DNA of 64,000 nt from Bifidobacterium pseudolongum subsp. globosum (GTDB lineage Bacteria; Actinomycetota; Actinomycetes; Actinomycetales; Bifidobacteriaceae): positions 37,658-101,657 of the forward strand of contig NZ_JGZG01000006.1 in assembly GCF_000741295.1 (NCBI RefSeq). Reading direction: 5' to 3'. The position numbers were made by a program, and so were the translations under genes. Positions within the stretch are counted from its first letter, which is position 1. Each line of letters begins with the position of its first letter. This document shows, piece after piece, positions 33,218 to 42,748 of this stretch. A model generated the notes under the pieces. That model ran no database searches, was not told the DNA's origin, and was given only the letters and a program-made list of their open reading frames with translations.

Positions 33218-35187
33218 GCACTACCACGGCAACCGACACCACGCCCTCCAAGGCGCATGTCATCAGGACATTGGCGAAGTCCCTTCGGGAATACCGCACG
33301 GCGAGCCTGCTTTCGCCGCTATTCGTCATTGTTGAGGCGGTCATAGAGATCGCCATCCCCACCGTCATCGCGATTCTTATCGATAAGGGCATCAGCGGCA
33401 AATCCATGCCGGACATCTGGAAGTACGGCGGCATCCTGATCGCCTGTGCGGTCGTGTCGTTGTGCGCGGGCTTCCTGTCCGGTCGGTTCGCGGCCATCGG
33501 TTCCTCCGGTTTTGCCAAGAACCTGCGCCATGACGAGTTCGAGAAGGTGCAGCAGTTCAGCTTCGCGAACATCGACCGTTTTTCGACGGGCTCGATCATC
33601 ACCAGGCTCACGACCGACGTGACGAATGTGCAGAACGCGTACCAGATGCTCATCCGCGTCGGCATGCGCGCGCCGATCATGCTCATCGTCGCATGGATCT
33701 TCGCGTTCCGCATCAGCCCGCAGGTCTCGATGGTGTTCCTCGCCTGCATCCCGGTGCTCGCGGTCGGCCTGTTCGGCCTGATCATCGTGGTCCATCCGAT
33801 CTTCGAGCGTGTCTTCCACACGTATGATGAGCTCAACAACGTCGTCGACGAGAACCTGCAGGGCGTGCGCGTCGTCAAATCCTTCAACCGTGAGGATTTC
33901 GAAGACAAGAAGTTCGGCCGCATCTCACTGAAGATCTACGAGCAGTTCTGCAAGGCGGAGAAGCTGTTGTCGATCAACTCGCCGCTGTTCAACCTGTGCA
34001 TGTACGCGTCGCTCATCACGATCGCATGGGTCGGCGCGCGCCAGATCGTCGCGTCCGGCAACAACGCCGCGCTCGGCTTGACGACGGGCGACCTGACCGC
34101 GCTCGTGACGTACGCGATGCAGATCATGATGGCGATGATGATGCTCTCGATGATTTTCGTCATGGTCATCATCTCGCGCGCATCCGCGGAACGCATCTGC
34201 GGCGTGCTCACCGAGGAGAGCACGATCCGTGAGGCGGACGAGCCCATCACGACCGTGGCCGACGGCTCGATCGACTTCGACCATGTGTCGTTCCGCTATT
34301 CCGAACACTCTGAACGCCCGGTGCTCGATGACATCGACCTGCACATCCGTTCGGGGCAGACAATCGGCATCGTCGGCGGCACCGGTTCCGCGAAGACGTC
34401 GCTCGTGCAGCTCATCCCGCGCCTGTACGATGTCTCCTCCGGCGCGCTCAAAGTGGGCGGCGTCGACGTGCGTGACTACGAACTCGAAGCGTTGCGCGAC
34501 GAGGTCGCGATGGTGTTGCAGAAGAACGTGCTGTTCGCGGGCACAATCGCGGAAAATCTGCGCTGGGGCAATCCGTACGCGACCGACGAGGAGATACGCC
34601 ACGCGTGCGAGCTCGCACAGGCCGACGGATTCATCCAGGAATTCCCCGACAAGTACAACACGTACATCGAGCAGGGCGGCACCAATGTCTCCGGCGGCCA
34701 GCGGCAGCGCCTGTGCATCGCGCGCGCACTGCTCAAGAAGCCGAAGATCCTGATCCTCGACGATTCGACGTCGGCGGTGGACACCAAGACGGACAAGCTC
34801 ATCCGCGAAGCGTTCCACCACGAGATCCCGAACACCACGAAGATCATCATCGCGCAGCGCGTCGCGTCCGTCGAGGAGTCGGACAAGATCGTCGTCATGC
34901 ACGAAGGCCGCATCCTCGACCAGGGCACGAACGCGGAATTGCTCGAGCGTTGCGAGGAATACCGCAGCATCTACGAATCGCAGACGCAGCAGCACAGCCA
35001 GCAGGACCTCGACAAGGAATCGCAGGACCTGCACGAGGAAGAGGCCGAGGCGAGCGGTTTCGCGACCGACTACAACGAAGACATGCGCACAAGCGACGTC
35101 ATCGCGCGGCAGAAGGAGTGCGAACGCGAGCAACCAGCGCATATGGCGCAAGACATCGAAGCAATCAAGGGAGGTGAACAACGATGA
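33214..35187 (+). CDS. ABC exporter half-transporter, degenerate-site subunit
   Basis: A 657-residue fused permease-ATPase: six membrane helices over about residues 25-330, then a nucleotide-binding domain. Walker A is GIVGGTGSAKTSLVQL (Ala before Lys instead of Gly), the signature is NVSGGQRQRLCIARALL, and Walker B is ILILDDSTSAVD, where the catalytic Glu is Asp. The C-terminal 70 residues are polar. The atypical Walker B and its partner downstream indicate a BmrCD/LmrCD-type heterodimer with one inactive ATP site. ATGA overlaps join it to both neighbours. Confidence 0.9.
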   Translation: MSTTTATDTTPSKAHVIRTLAKSLREYRTASLLSPLFVIVEAVIEIAIPTVIAILIDKGISGKSMPDIWKYGGILIACAVVSLCAGFLSGRFAAIGSSGFAKNLRHDEFEKVQQFSFANIDRFSTGSIITRLTTDVTNVQNAYQMLIRVGMRAPIMLIVAWIFAFRISPQVSMVFLACIPVLAVGLFGLIIVVHPIFERVFHTYDELNNVVDENLQGVRVVKSFNREDFEDKKFGRISLKIYEQFCKAEKLLSINSPLFNLCMYASLITIAWVGARQIVASGNNAALGLTTGDLTALVTYAMQIMMAMMMLSMIFVMVIISRASAERICGVLTEESTIREADEPITTVADGSIDFDHVSFRYSEHSERPVLDDIDLHIRSGQTIGIVGGTGSAKTSLVQLIPRLYDVSSGALKVGGVDVRDYELEALRDEVAMVLQKNVLFAGTIAENLRWGNPYATDEEIRHACELAQADGFIQEFPDKYNTYIEQGGTNVSGGQRQRLCIARALLKKPKILILDDSTSAVDTKTDKLIREAFHHEIPNTTKIIIAQRVASVEESDKIVVMHEGRILDQGTNAELLERCEEYRSIYESQTQQHSQQDLDKESQDLHEEEAEASGFATDYNEDMRTSDVIARQKECEREQPAHMAQDIEAIKGGEQR

Positions 35188-37262
35188 GCGCAGCGGCGGC
35201 AACGGTGGCACAGACTTCTGCCACCGACAAAGAGACCCTCAATGATGGCGCGCGCATGCCCGAGACGAACGGCGCGCAAGGCATGCCGCGTGAGAAGGCG
35301 AAGAAGGGCACCCTCAAGCGACTGCTCAAATACGTGTTCGCATACAAGATGCGCATGGTGGTCATCATCATCGCGATCATCGTGTCCGCAGTCGCGCAGG
35401 CGGGGTCGGCATTGTTCCTGCAGGCGTTGATCGACCGGTATATCATGCCGCTTGTAGGGGAGAGCGTCCCGGACTGGGCGCCGCTCATCCAAGCGCTCAT
35501 CTTCATGGGCATCCTCTACGCGCTCGGCACATTCAGCGCGTGGCTGTACTCGTATCTGCTCGTCGGCGTCGAACAGGGCGTCATGAAGGAGATTCGAGAC
35601 GAGATGTTCGAACACATGCAGACATTGCCGATCTCGTACTTCGACACACATGAGCATGGCGACGTGATGAGCCGGTACACGAACGACACCGACACGCTGC
35701 GCCAAGCGATCAGCCAGTCGTTGCCGCAGATGTTCGCGTCCGGTGTGTCCGCGCTTGCGGCGCTCATCGCGATGCTCTACCTGTCGATTCCCTACACGGT
35801 CTTCGTCCTTGTGTTCACCGGCCTGCTCCTGCTGCTCATCCGCGTGATCGTGAGCCGTTCGGGCCGTTACTTCGTGGTGCAGCAGCAGGAGCTCGGCGAC
35901 GTGAACGCGTTCGTCGAGGAGTCGGTCAACGGGCAGAAGGTCATCAAGGTCTTCAACCACGAGGACGCCACACAGGCGTCGTTCGACGACCGCAACGAGC
36001 GCCTGTACCACGCCAGCGCGCGCGCGAACACCTACGGCAACGTGCTGATGCCGGTCGTCGGCAACATGGGCTATCTGCTCTATGTGCTCTCCGCGATCTT
36101 CGGTGGCCTCGCCGCGCTCGGCAACTGGGGCAACCTCAGCTTCTCCGGCGCCACGTTCACCATCGGCACGATCATCTCGCTGCTCACGCTGTCCAGATCC
36201 TTCGTCAACCCGATCGGCCAGGTCTCGCAGCAGATGACGATGGTCATGATGGCGCTCGCGGGCGCGTCGCGCATCTTCGCGCTGATGGACGAGCTGTCCG
36301 AGAAAGACAATGGCACGGTCACGCTCGTCAACGTCGAGCTCGCTTCGGACTGCCGCACGATGACGGAGACGCCGAAGAAGACCGGTCACTGGGCGTGGAA
36401 GCGCGAGGCGAGCGACGACGGCACGCGTTCGCGCGAAGCCGCGAAGAGGCTCAGCAAGCGCGCGGCCGAAGTGGCCGAGGAAGCGCATGAAGAGGCGGTC
36501 ACGTCGGCCGACGGCAGGCTTACGCTGCTGCGCGGCGACGTGCGCTTCACCGACGTGACCTTCGGATACAACCCGGACAAGCCAGTGCTGCATGACATCA
36601 CGTGGTTCGCGAAGCCTGGCCAGAAGATCGCGCTTGTGGGCGCGACCGGCGCCGGCAAGACGACGATCACGAACCTCATCAACCGCTTCTACGACATCCA
36701 GGAAGGCATGATCCTCTACGACGGCATCAACGTCAAGGGCATCAGGAAGCCGGACCTGAGGCGTTCGCTCGGCATCGTGCTGCAGGACGTCAACCTGTTC
36801 ACCGGCACGGTGATGGACAACATCCGCTATGGCAAGCTCGACGCGACCGATGACGAATGCATCGCCGCGGCGAAGCTCGTCAATGCGGACTCGTTCATCC
36901 GCATGCTGCCCGACGGCTACCAGACGGTGCTCTCCGGCGATGGCTCCGGCCTGTCGCAAGGCCAGCGTCAGCTCATCTCGATCGCGCGCGCTGCAGTCGC
37001 CGATCCGCCGGCGCTCATCCTCGACGAGGCGACATCGTCGATCGACACGCGCACCGAGGAAGTGGTCCAGGCCGGCATGGACAACCTGATGAAGGGACGC
37101 ACGGTGTTCGTCATCGCCCACCGCCTGTCCACGGTCAGGAACTCGGATGTCATCATGGTGCTCGACCACGGCCGCATCATCGAACGCGGCTCGCACGACG
37201 AGCTCATGGAGGAAAAGGGCGAATACTACCAGCTGTACACTGGCTCGCTCGAACTCGAGTAG
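35184..37262 (+). CDS. ABC exporter half-transporter, catalytic subunit
   Basis: A 692-residue fused permease-ATPase with canonical ATPase motifs: Walker A VGATGAGKTTITN, Walker B ALILDEATSSID with the catalytic Glu, and the His switch AHRLSTV. The signature is LSQGQRQLISIARA, with Gln for the second Gly. An unusual charged insertion of about 60 residues (near 380-440, including EAAKRLSKRAAEVAEEAHEE) separates the membrane and ATPase domains. It pairs with the preceding subunit to export drugs or lipids; the substrate is unknown. A terminator follows. Confidence 0.9.
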   Translation: MSAAAATVAQTSATDKETLNDGARMPETNGAQGMPREKAKKGTLKRLLKYVFAYKMRMVVIIIAIIVSAVAQAGSALFLQALIDRYIMPLVGESVPDWAPLIQALIFMGILYALGTFSAWLYSYLLVGVEQGVMKEIRDEMFEHMQTLPISYFDTHEHGDVMSRYTNDTDTLRQAISQSLPQMFASGVSALAALIAMLYLSIPYTVFVLVFTGLLLLLIRVIVSRSGRYFVVQQQELGDVNAFVEESVNGQKVIKVFNHEDATQASFDDRNERLYHASARANTYGNVLMPVVGNMGYLLYVLSAIFGGLAALGNWGNLSFSGATFTIGTIISLLTLSRSFVNPIGQVSQQMTMVMMALAGASRIFALMDELSEKDNGTVTLVNVELASDCRTMTETPKKTGHWAWKREASDDGTRSREAAKRLSKRAAEVAEEAHEEAVTSADGRLTLLRGDVRFTDVTFGYNPDKPVLHDITWFAKPGQKIALVGATGAGKTTITNLINRFYDIQEGMILYDGINVKGIRKPDLRRSLGIVLQDVNLFTGTVMDNIRYGKLDATDDECIAAAKLVNADSFIRMLPDGYQTVLSGDGSGLSQGQRQLISIARAAVADPPALILDEATSSIDTRTEEVVQAGMDNLMKGRTVFVIAHRLSTVRNSDVIMVLDHGRIIERGSHDELMEEKGEYYQLYTGSLELE

Positions 37263-37279
37263 CGGGCCCCGGTAAAGCG

Positions 37280-37314
37280 AAAGCGCGGCCGTGTGCAATG
37301 CACGGCCGCGCTTT
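37280..37314 (+). terminator. terminator of the MarR-ABC operon
   Basis: AAAGCGCGGCCGTG at 37280-37293 and CACGGCCGCGCTTT at 37301-37314 form a perfect 14-bp stem with a 7-nt loop, 18 bp after the stop codon. Confidence 0.85.
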
Positions 37315-37420
37315 GGTATGTGCGGGACGCCGCGCGTGGGGATTTCCCTATCTGCGCAACCGGCGCCGACGTGCTGTAATGGATAGCAGGCAACCCGTTT
37401 ACCAGTAAAGGAAGGTCACC

Positions 37421-37633
37421 ATGGTTGATATGAGCGACAAGATGAAGGAGAACTTCGAAGAGATCAAGGCCCGCATCGACGAGCACAAGGATGATTTCGA
37501 AGACATCAAGAAGAGTGTCGGCGATTTGACCGACAAGCTCAAGGACGTCAAGGAAGGCTGGGAGACCTCCCGTGCGGAAAAGGGCGACAAGAAGGAAGTC
37601 GCCGAGCACGAAGAGACCCACCAGACCCACTGA
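37421..37633 (+). CDS. small highly charged coiled-coil protein
   Basis: A 70-residue protein, about half Lys/Glu/Asp, with AAAGGAAGG before the ATG. A heptad pattern runs through MKENFEEIKARIDEHKDDFE and DIKKSVGDLTDKLKDVKEGW; the tail is His/Glu-rich (EHEETHQTH). No cysteines, no membrane segment. Possibly a stress or structural protein; the family is not recognised. Its end lies only 80 bp from the IS21 element. Confidence 0.75.
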   Translation: MVDMSDKMKENFEEIKARIDEHKDDFEDIKKSVGDLTDKLKDVKEGWETSRAEKGDKKEVAEHEETHQTH

Positions 37634-37819
37634 TCCGCCGAACCGCCCGCGCATGCGCCCCAGCAGGGGAGTGCACGCCGGGCGAATCGATACCGGCGTA
37701 CGTACGAAGCCTGTGTTTTAGCAATTTGCGTTCCGCATTGTGAGCAGTGTTTTTCAGCAGGGTGAGCAGCGGCTTTTCCGCATGGTCGGCGGTATTGCCG
37801 CTGCGCGCTGGTTTTTGGG

Positions 37820-38596
37820 TTATTTGGTCATGAGTGCGTGTTCGCTTCGGTATGAGCCTCCTTGGAATCTGATGATGCGGCCGTGGTGGACGGTGCGGTC
37901 GATGAGGGCGGCGGCCATGTTCGCGTCGCCCAGGACACGTCCCCAACCGCTGAACTCGATGTTGCTGGTGTAGATGATGCTGCGTCTTTCGTAGCTGTCG
38001 GAGATGATCTGGAAGAGCAGTCGGCTGCCTTCCTCGTCGATGGGCAGGTAGCCGAACTCGTCGATGATCAGCAGGCGCGCCTTGCCTATGGAGGCGAGCT
38101 CGCGGTCGAGACGGTTCTCGTGCTGGGCGCGGCGCAGGCGCATGACCAGGCTTGACGCGGTGAAGAACCGTACGGGGATGCCTCGGTCGGTCGCGAGCCT
38201 GCCCAGTGCTATGGCGAGGTGGGACTTGCCGGTGCCGACCGACCCGTAGAGCACGAGGTCCTCGGCGTTGTCGATGAATTCGAGGGTCTCGAGCTGGGCG
38301 CGTCCCCAGTCGGCGGGCATGGCGAGGTTGGACCAGTCATAGCCGTCGAGGGTCTTGTCGGCGGGGAACGCGGCCTGTTTCCTAAGGCGCAGTCGTCGTG
38401 ACTGCTCGCGTGAGGCGAGTTCGGCCTCGAACCATCGCTGCATGAACTCGAGCTGGGATGCGGTCGCGGTCTCGAGCGTGGCGGCGAGCACGCTTCGGGT
38501 CAGCGACAGCTGCCGGTTCATCTCGAGGATCCTGTCGGCGGTCGCCTGCGTGGTGGCACGGCGTCTGGCGGGACGGGCCATCGTCGTTTCCGTCAT
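37820..38596 (-). CDS. istB: IS21 family helper ATPase
   Basis: A 258-residue AAA+ protein like DnaC/DnaA helpers. Walker A is LYGSVGTGKSHLAIAL, Walker B is KARLLIIDEFGYLPIDEE, and sensor I is IIYTSNIEFSGW. It assists IstA in target-site selection during transposition. Its ATG overlaps the istA stop by one base (TGATG), which couples translation. It appears intact. Confidence 0.93.
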   Translation of the reverse strand: MTETTMARPARRRATTQATADRILEMNRQLSLTRSVLAATLETATASQLEFMQRWFEAELASREQSRRLRLRKQAAFPADKTLDGYDWSNLAMPADWGRAQLETLEFIDNAEDLVLYGSVGTGKSHLAIALGRLATDRGIPVRFFTASSLVMRLRRAQHENRLDRELASIGKARLLIIDEFGYLPIDEEGSRLLFQIISDSYERRSIIYTSNIEFSGWGRVLGDANMAAALIDRTVHHGRIIRFQGGSYRSEHALMTK

Positions 38597-40065
38597 CACG
38601 CCTCCTTGCCGAGGAACAGGTCGTAGGCGCTCAGGTCGGGTCCGGACGGGGCGGCCTCGCCGTCGCGGATGCGCATCGCGACGGGCGTGAGCTCGTCCGC
38701 GCGGGGCGGTCGCGTCCCCGCGGTCTGCCGCAGGCGTCTGCATGCGTCCATGGCCGGCGCGAATCCGGCCGTGCGGCATGATTCGGCGATCGCGCCGAGG
38801 CTGGTCTTCAGGTCGGTCTCGTCCATGGCATCGAGCCATTCGATGACGTCCGCCGGCATCTGCCCGCGCACCGGACTGTTCCTCCAGGCGCGCGGCTTTT
38901 TGGCGAGCATGGGCATGACGAGCGCCGGGTCCGCCATCACGCTGCCGCCGTCTCCGTAGGCGCGTGGGTATTCGGCGGCGATCCGGCCGGTGGCGGGATC
39001 CATGAGCGTGACCATGTTCCACCGCACGGCCATCGTGACCGTGCGCCGGCACCAGCCGCCGCCGGCCAGATAGCGGTGCCCGTCGAGTTCGGCGCGCCCG
39101 TATTTGTCGGTGCGCCGGTTCTCCCACCGCACCGCGTCGAAGCGCACGGACGGCAGCGCGAGCAGCTCGCCGCGCTCCTCGGCGAACACGTCCGCCACGC
39201 TGCTGCCGGGCCGGTTCGGGCATGCCGCCTCCGCGGCGACCCGTTCGCACCGGTCGAGCATGACCCGGCCCAGCTGCTCCCAGCTCTCGCCGGACTGGAT
39301 CGGCACGAGCAGATTACGGCGCAGGAACCCGACCGCGTTCTCCACCGATCCCTTCTCATGGCCCGAATACGGGTTGCAGAAACGCACCTCGATCCTGTGG
39401 TGCGCGATGAACGAGGCGAACACGTCCGTGAGCGTGACCGAACCATCGCTCCTCCTATGGCCGGCGCCGGTGGCGTTGTCCATGACCAGCACCGGCGGCA
39501 CGCCGCCGATCCGCCCGAACACCGCGAGCAGCCCGGCGCACAGGCATTCGGCGTTCTCGGCCGGCATCGGCACGCACAGGCGCATGTTCGAGAACGGCAG
39601 CGAGACCACCAGCACATGCGCCAGCGTCTCACGGCCCGCGAGCATGACGAGCGCCTGGCCGAAATCGACCTGCATCTCGCCGGCATGCCAGGCAAGGTCC
39701 AGGAATCCTTCCGAATCGGCGCGGTGCTCCTCCCTCCACCGCTTCACGTAGCGCTGCACTCCCGAATACGAGCCGTCGAACCCGTGCTCGTCGACCAGCC
39801 GGTCGAACACGCGCCTGGCGGTATGCCGCTGCTTGGCCGGCATGCGCAGGTCCGCCTCGAGCCACGCGTCCACGATGGCGGCGAAACGGTCCATCTTCGT
39901 GCCCCGGCGACGATCCTTGGGCGCCGCCGGGCTCAGATCCTCCATATCCGCGTACTTGGCGACCGTGGCGCGGTCCACGCCCAGACGCTTCGCGATCCGG
40001 GTTCGGGACACTCCCTGACGGTCGAGTCTTCTGATATCTTGCTGGATGGGCATCGGAATCGCCAC
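38596..40065 (-). CDS. istA: IS21 family transposase
   Basis: A 489-residue transposase. It starts with GTG behind AAAGGACA. The N-terminal helix-turn-helix is GVSRTRIAKRLGVDRATVAK. The DDE triad sits in MQVDFGQALVML (Asp), VLVMDNATGAG (Asp) and GHEKGSVENAVGF (Glu), with the IS21-specific C-terminal domain after it. It appears intact, so the element may be active. Confidence 0.93.
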   Translation of the reverse strand: MAIPMPIQQDIRRLDRQGVSRTRIAKRLGVDRATVAKYADMEDLSPAAPKDRRRGTKMDRFAAIVDAWLEADLRMPAKQRHTARRVFDRLVDEHGFDGSYSGVQRYVKRWREEHRADSEGFLDLAWHAGEMQVDFGQALVMLAGRETLAHVLVVSLPFSNMRLCVPMPAENAECLCAGLLAVFGRIGGVPPVLVMDNATGAGHRRSDGSVTLTDVFASFIAHHRIEVRFCNPYSGHEKGSVENAVGFLRRNLLVPIQSGESWEQLGRVMLDRCERVAAEAACPNRPGSSVADVFAEERGELLALPSVRFDAVRWENRRTDKYGRAELDGHRYLAGGGWCRRTVTMAVRWNMVTLMDPATGRIAAEYPRAYGDGGSVMADPALVMPMLAKKPRAWRNSPVRGQMPADVIEWLDAMDETDLKTSLGAIAESCRTAGFAPAMDACRRLRQTAGTRPPRADELTPVAMRIRDGEAAPSGPDLSAYDLFLGKEA

Positions 40066-40266
40066 TGTCCTTTCCTTCCCGAGAAGGGTCCGGCAGCCAC
40101 CGGACCGGAAAACGTCGTTGCAACCCGGGAATCTACAGGCAGTGCGAACCGGTGCCTTTCCTCATCTCACATCACTGACTGCATGATGACGAGACCGGGG
40201 AAAACCATCCGCCCACACTGCGGAAAAATACTGATGAGCCTGCTGAAAAGACATTGAAGCAAAACA

Positions 40267-40642
40267 ATCCAGACCAACCACGACCTCATGCTCGCCCACG
40301 ACGCCTACCAAAGGGTCATACACGCCTACCGGTGCGACGACCGGCGGCGCGGCGAACGCATGATGCGCGAGCTGATCGACGACCTGACCGGACCGGGGCG
40401 CTACAAAGGCTGCCGGGAACTCGCCTCCCTCGGCCGCGTGCTCAAAAGACGCATGCGCGACATCCTCGCCCTCTTCCGCCACCCCCACTCAAGCAACGGA
40501 CCCACCGAAGCCATCAACGGCAGGCTCGAGACCCTGCGCGGCAACGCCATGGGCTTCGCCAACACCACCAGCTACATCCAACGATGCCTCATCCACAGCA
40601 GCCAACTCAAAGACATCCTTACACACTAACCTGAGAAGAGCC
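40267..40642 (+). mobile_element. remnant of an ISL3-family insertion sequence
   Basis: Directly abutting the IS21 right end is an open frame ending at 40629 that encodes the C-terminal 120 residues of an ISL3 transposase: RYKGCRELASLGRVLKRRM and SSNGPTEAINGRLETLRGNA, then GFANTTSYIQRCL. The right inverted repeat (GGCTCTTCTC on the minus strand) ends at 40642. The 5' two-thirds of the transposase is absent, including on the far side of IS21, so it is non-functional. Confidence 0.85.
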
Positions 40643-40960
40643 CCTTTAAGCTGTCATACCCAAGAGACACCGTCATCCTCCCTCCATGTATCCCTCACAA
40701 GAAAATCGCCGATTTCCCGCACTTCCACGGTATCGCCCTGCGCTTAAGCTCCTATACCCACGCAACGCCATCCACTACGCGAACAATGCAACCATTTGCA
40801 TTGAGACAAGGCCCTTACAGACACCCCACAGAAAAGCCCTCCCGGCAGCCCGAGCCAACCCAACCCTTCTTGTAATACGACAAAAGGGCCGCAACCATCC
40901 AAACGGTTGCAGCCCTGCAGCCCAGCGGCTCCCCCCGCCACTACAGCGGCGCCACCGCGC
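40643..40960. other. intergenic region after the ISL3 remnant
   Basis: About 320 bp without a gene. Relatively AT-rich, with short C-rich runs. The only recognisable element is the fhs terminator near 40,890. Confidence 0.6.
40882..40915 (-). terminator. intrinsic terminator of fhs
   Basis: On the minus strand GGGCTGCAACC and GGTTGCGGCCC form a stem around an 8-nt loop (40886-40915), followed by TTTT at 40885-40882. Confidence 0.85.
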
Positions 40961-42478
40961 TCACACGATCTTCGGCATCGGCGTGGTGAGCGACGTCGTC
41001 AGGTTCACATGCACAAGCCCCGCACCCGAATGCACATCCACCTTCTTCAGCGTCACGGTGCGTTCGTCGGCCGGCGCGGTGTCGTCGTCGGTCATCGTCG
41101 CCGGCGACTTGACCGCGACGAGCGCGAGGTCGTCGAACGCGATGCCCGCGCTCGCGCACAGCTCACGCGCCGCCTCGAGCGACTGCGCGAACCCGGCCTT
41201 CTCGAACACACGCGCCTCGGGCACGCCGTACGCGTTCTCGCACACCCAGTGCAGGTTGTCGATCAGACCCATGCCCTTGTGGCTCGCCGGCGTCTCGAGC
41301 GACTCTCCGCCAGTCACCGCGCTCACGAACTCGTCGAGCTGCGGCACGAGCGCGTCGCCGCCGTCGCGGAACAGGTTGCCGACGATCGGCGCGCGGAACC
41401 CGAGCTCGCTCGCCGTCTCGCGCAGCGCCGGCACCTGATCGTCCTCGCCGGCCCACAGATTGATGAGCGGGAACGTGGGGATGTTGAGTTCCTCAAGGCG
41501 TTTCACGTGGAACGGATAACGCCACTGCAGCGCCGGGTCGTCGCGCCACGTGGAGGCGCGCGTCACCACAACCGCCGCGCTCGGCCACTGCGCGCCGTAC
41601 TCGCGGCACGCGATGTCGAGCCACTTCTGCGCGCCGGCGTCGGCGCCGTACCCGGCCTCGACGATCACGACATCGTGCTCCGCGCACGCCATCTCCACGG
41701 AGACGAGCGAGGGGATGCCGATCGACACGTTGGCGAACGGGCCGCCGTGCACATACACCGGCGAGCCGTTGACGGTCTCGGTCTTGGCAGGCTTGACGGC
41801 GTCGCCGAGGATGTCGGTGATGCGCCACAGGTCGATGAATTCGCCGAACGTCACGGCCTTGCCGTCCTTGGTGCCGGCGATCATCTTCGCCACGCGCTCG
41901 GCGATCTCGTCCATCGACCGCGAGAGCACGACGATCTGCATGAGTTCGCACGTCGGCGTGAGCACGACCTTTTCGTGCACGTCGTTCTTGCCCGCGTCCA
42001 CCACGATCGAGCGCAGCGAGCGCGACGGCACCTCGGAGACGCGCGGCACGAGCACGTCCTCGAGCAGCCCGTCGTCCACGGCTTTCTCCGCGAACGAAAC
42101 AAGCAGGTTCTGCGCGGCTTCGATCGCGCCCATCTCACCGCACAGGCCCCAGTCGATGAGCTCGGGGTGGGTCAGCGACGCACTGCCACCGCCCGACGCG
42201 CCGCCCTTCGACCCGGCGGCGGTGATGCCCATGCTCGGCTGGCGCAGCACGGCGGCGGCGTCGACACCGCGCGCGTTGAGCGCGTCGATGAGCGCGATGG
42301 TTGTGGTGGTCTTGCCTTCGCCACGCGACGCCTTGAGCGGCGTGTCCGCGGTGACGAGCACGACTTTGCCGTGCTTGCGCGGAGCGTCAGGATGATTCTT
42401 GAGATAGTCCAGATAACCGAAGGCGTCGATTTTCTCTACCAGCCCGTAAGGCTTGGTGAATTGCTCGATGAGCGTCAC
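40961..42478 (-). CDS. fhs: formate-tetrahydrofolate ligase
   Basis: A 505-residue ligase making 10-formyl-THF from formate, THF and ATP. The P-loop region is KASRGEGKTTTTIALIDAL. The family's adjoining LRQPSMGITAAGSKGGASGG and the FANVSIGIPSLV segment are present. AAAGGAACGTGTA before GTG 42478 sets the start; the frame continues upstream but without coding character. In a bifidobacterium, formate from the pyruvate formate-lyase route can supply one-carbon units. It lies downstream of the C69 dipeptidase gene and has its own terminators on both sides. Confidence 0.93.
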   Translation of the reverse strand: MTLIEQFTKPYGLVEKIDAFGYLDYLKNHPDAPRKHGKVVLVTADTPLKASRGEGKTTTTIALIDALNARGVDAAAVLRQPSMGITAAGSKGGASGGGSASLTHPELIDWGLCGEMGAIEAAQNLLVSFAEKAVDDGLLEDVLVPRVSEVPSRSLRSIVVDAGKNDVHEKVVLTPTCELMQIVVLSRSMDEIAERVAKMIAGTKDGKAVTFGEFIDLWRITDILGDAVKPAKTETVNGSPVYVHGGPFANVSIGIPSLVSVEMACAEHDVVIVEAGYGADAGAQKWLDIACREYGAQWPSAAVVVTRASTWRDDPALQWRYPFHVKRLEELNIPTFPLINLWAGEDDQVPALRETASELGFRAPIVGNLFRDGGDALVPQLDEFVSAVTGGESLETPASHKGMGLIDNLHWVCENAYGVPEARVFEKAGFAQSLEAARELCASAGIAFDDLALVAVKSPATMTDDDTAPADERTVTLKKVDVHSGAGLVHVNLTTSLTTPMPKIV

Positions 42479-42685
42479 TACACGTTCCTTTCCGCGGATG
42501 TTGTGCTGCCTTTTCAACATATCAGCACACCACGGCCGTGTATAGATGCGTGTCACTGTGCGAACAGTATCCAAGCATCCTCTGAGGCGACTGCCCATAG
42601 CTACCAACTAGCCACAGACAGCTATGCGATGGCACTGCGATGTACGTTCATGGCTACGGTCAGCCACAACCGTATGTATTCCTAC

Positions 42686-42727
42686 GAAAAAACAGCTGTC
42701 CGTGGCTACCAGCCAGCCACGGACAGC
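42686..42727 (-). terminator. intrinsic terminator of the C69 dipeptidase gene
   Basis: GCTGTCCGTGGCT and AGCCACGGACAGC form a perfect 13-bp stem; on the minus strand TGTTTTTTCG follows, a good T-tract. Related short inverted repeats (CATAGCT/AGCTATG) lie just beyond it, toward fhs, in the 270-bp gap. Confidence 0.88.
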
Positions 42728-42748
42728 CGCCATACGGCACGGCAACCG

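Larger units (their letters stand above)
37714..40266 (-). mobile_element. complete IS21-family insertion sequence
   Basis: About 2553 bp. The ends begin TGTTTTAGCAA on the left (37714) and, on the opposite strand, TGTTTTGCTTC on the right (40266). Inside both ends lie copies of TTTTCAGCAGG followed by a TTTTCCGCA block, the multiple terminal repeats typical of IS21. It carries istA then istB. No matching target duplication is visible: GAAGCCTG on the left, ATCCAGAC on the right. Confidence 0.8.

Noticed and set aside
35070..37298. 740-codon open frame antisense to the second ABC subunit
   Set aside because: Composition mirrors the real gene; no motif, no start signal.
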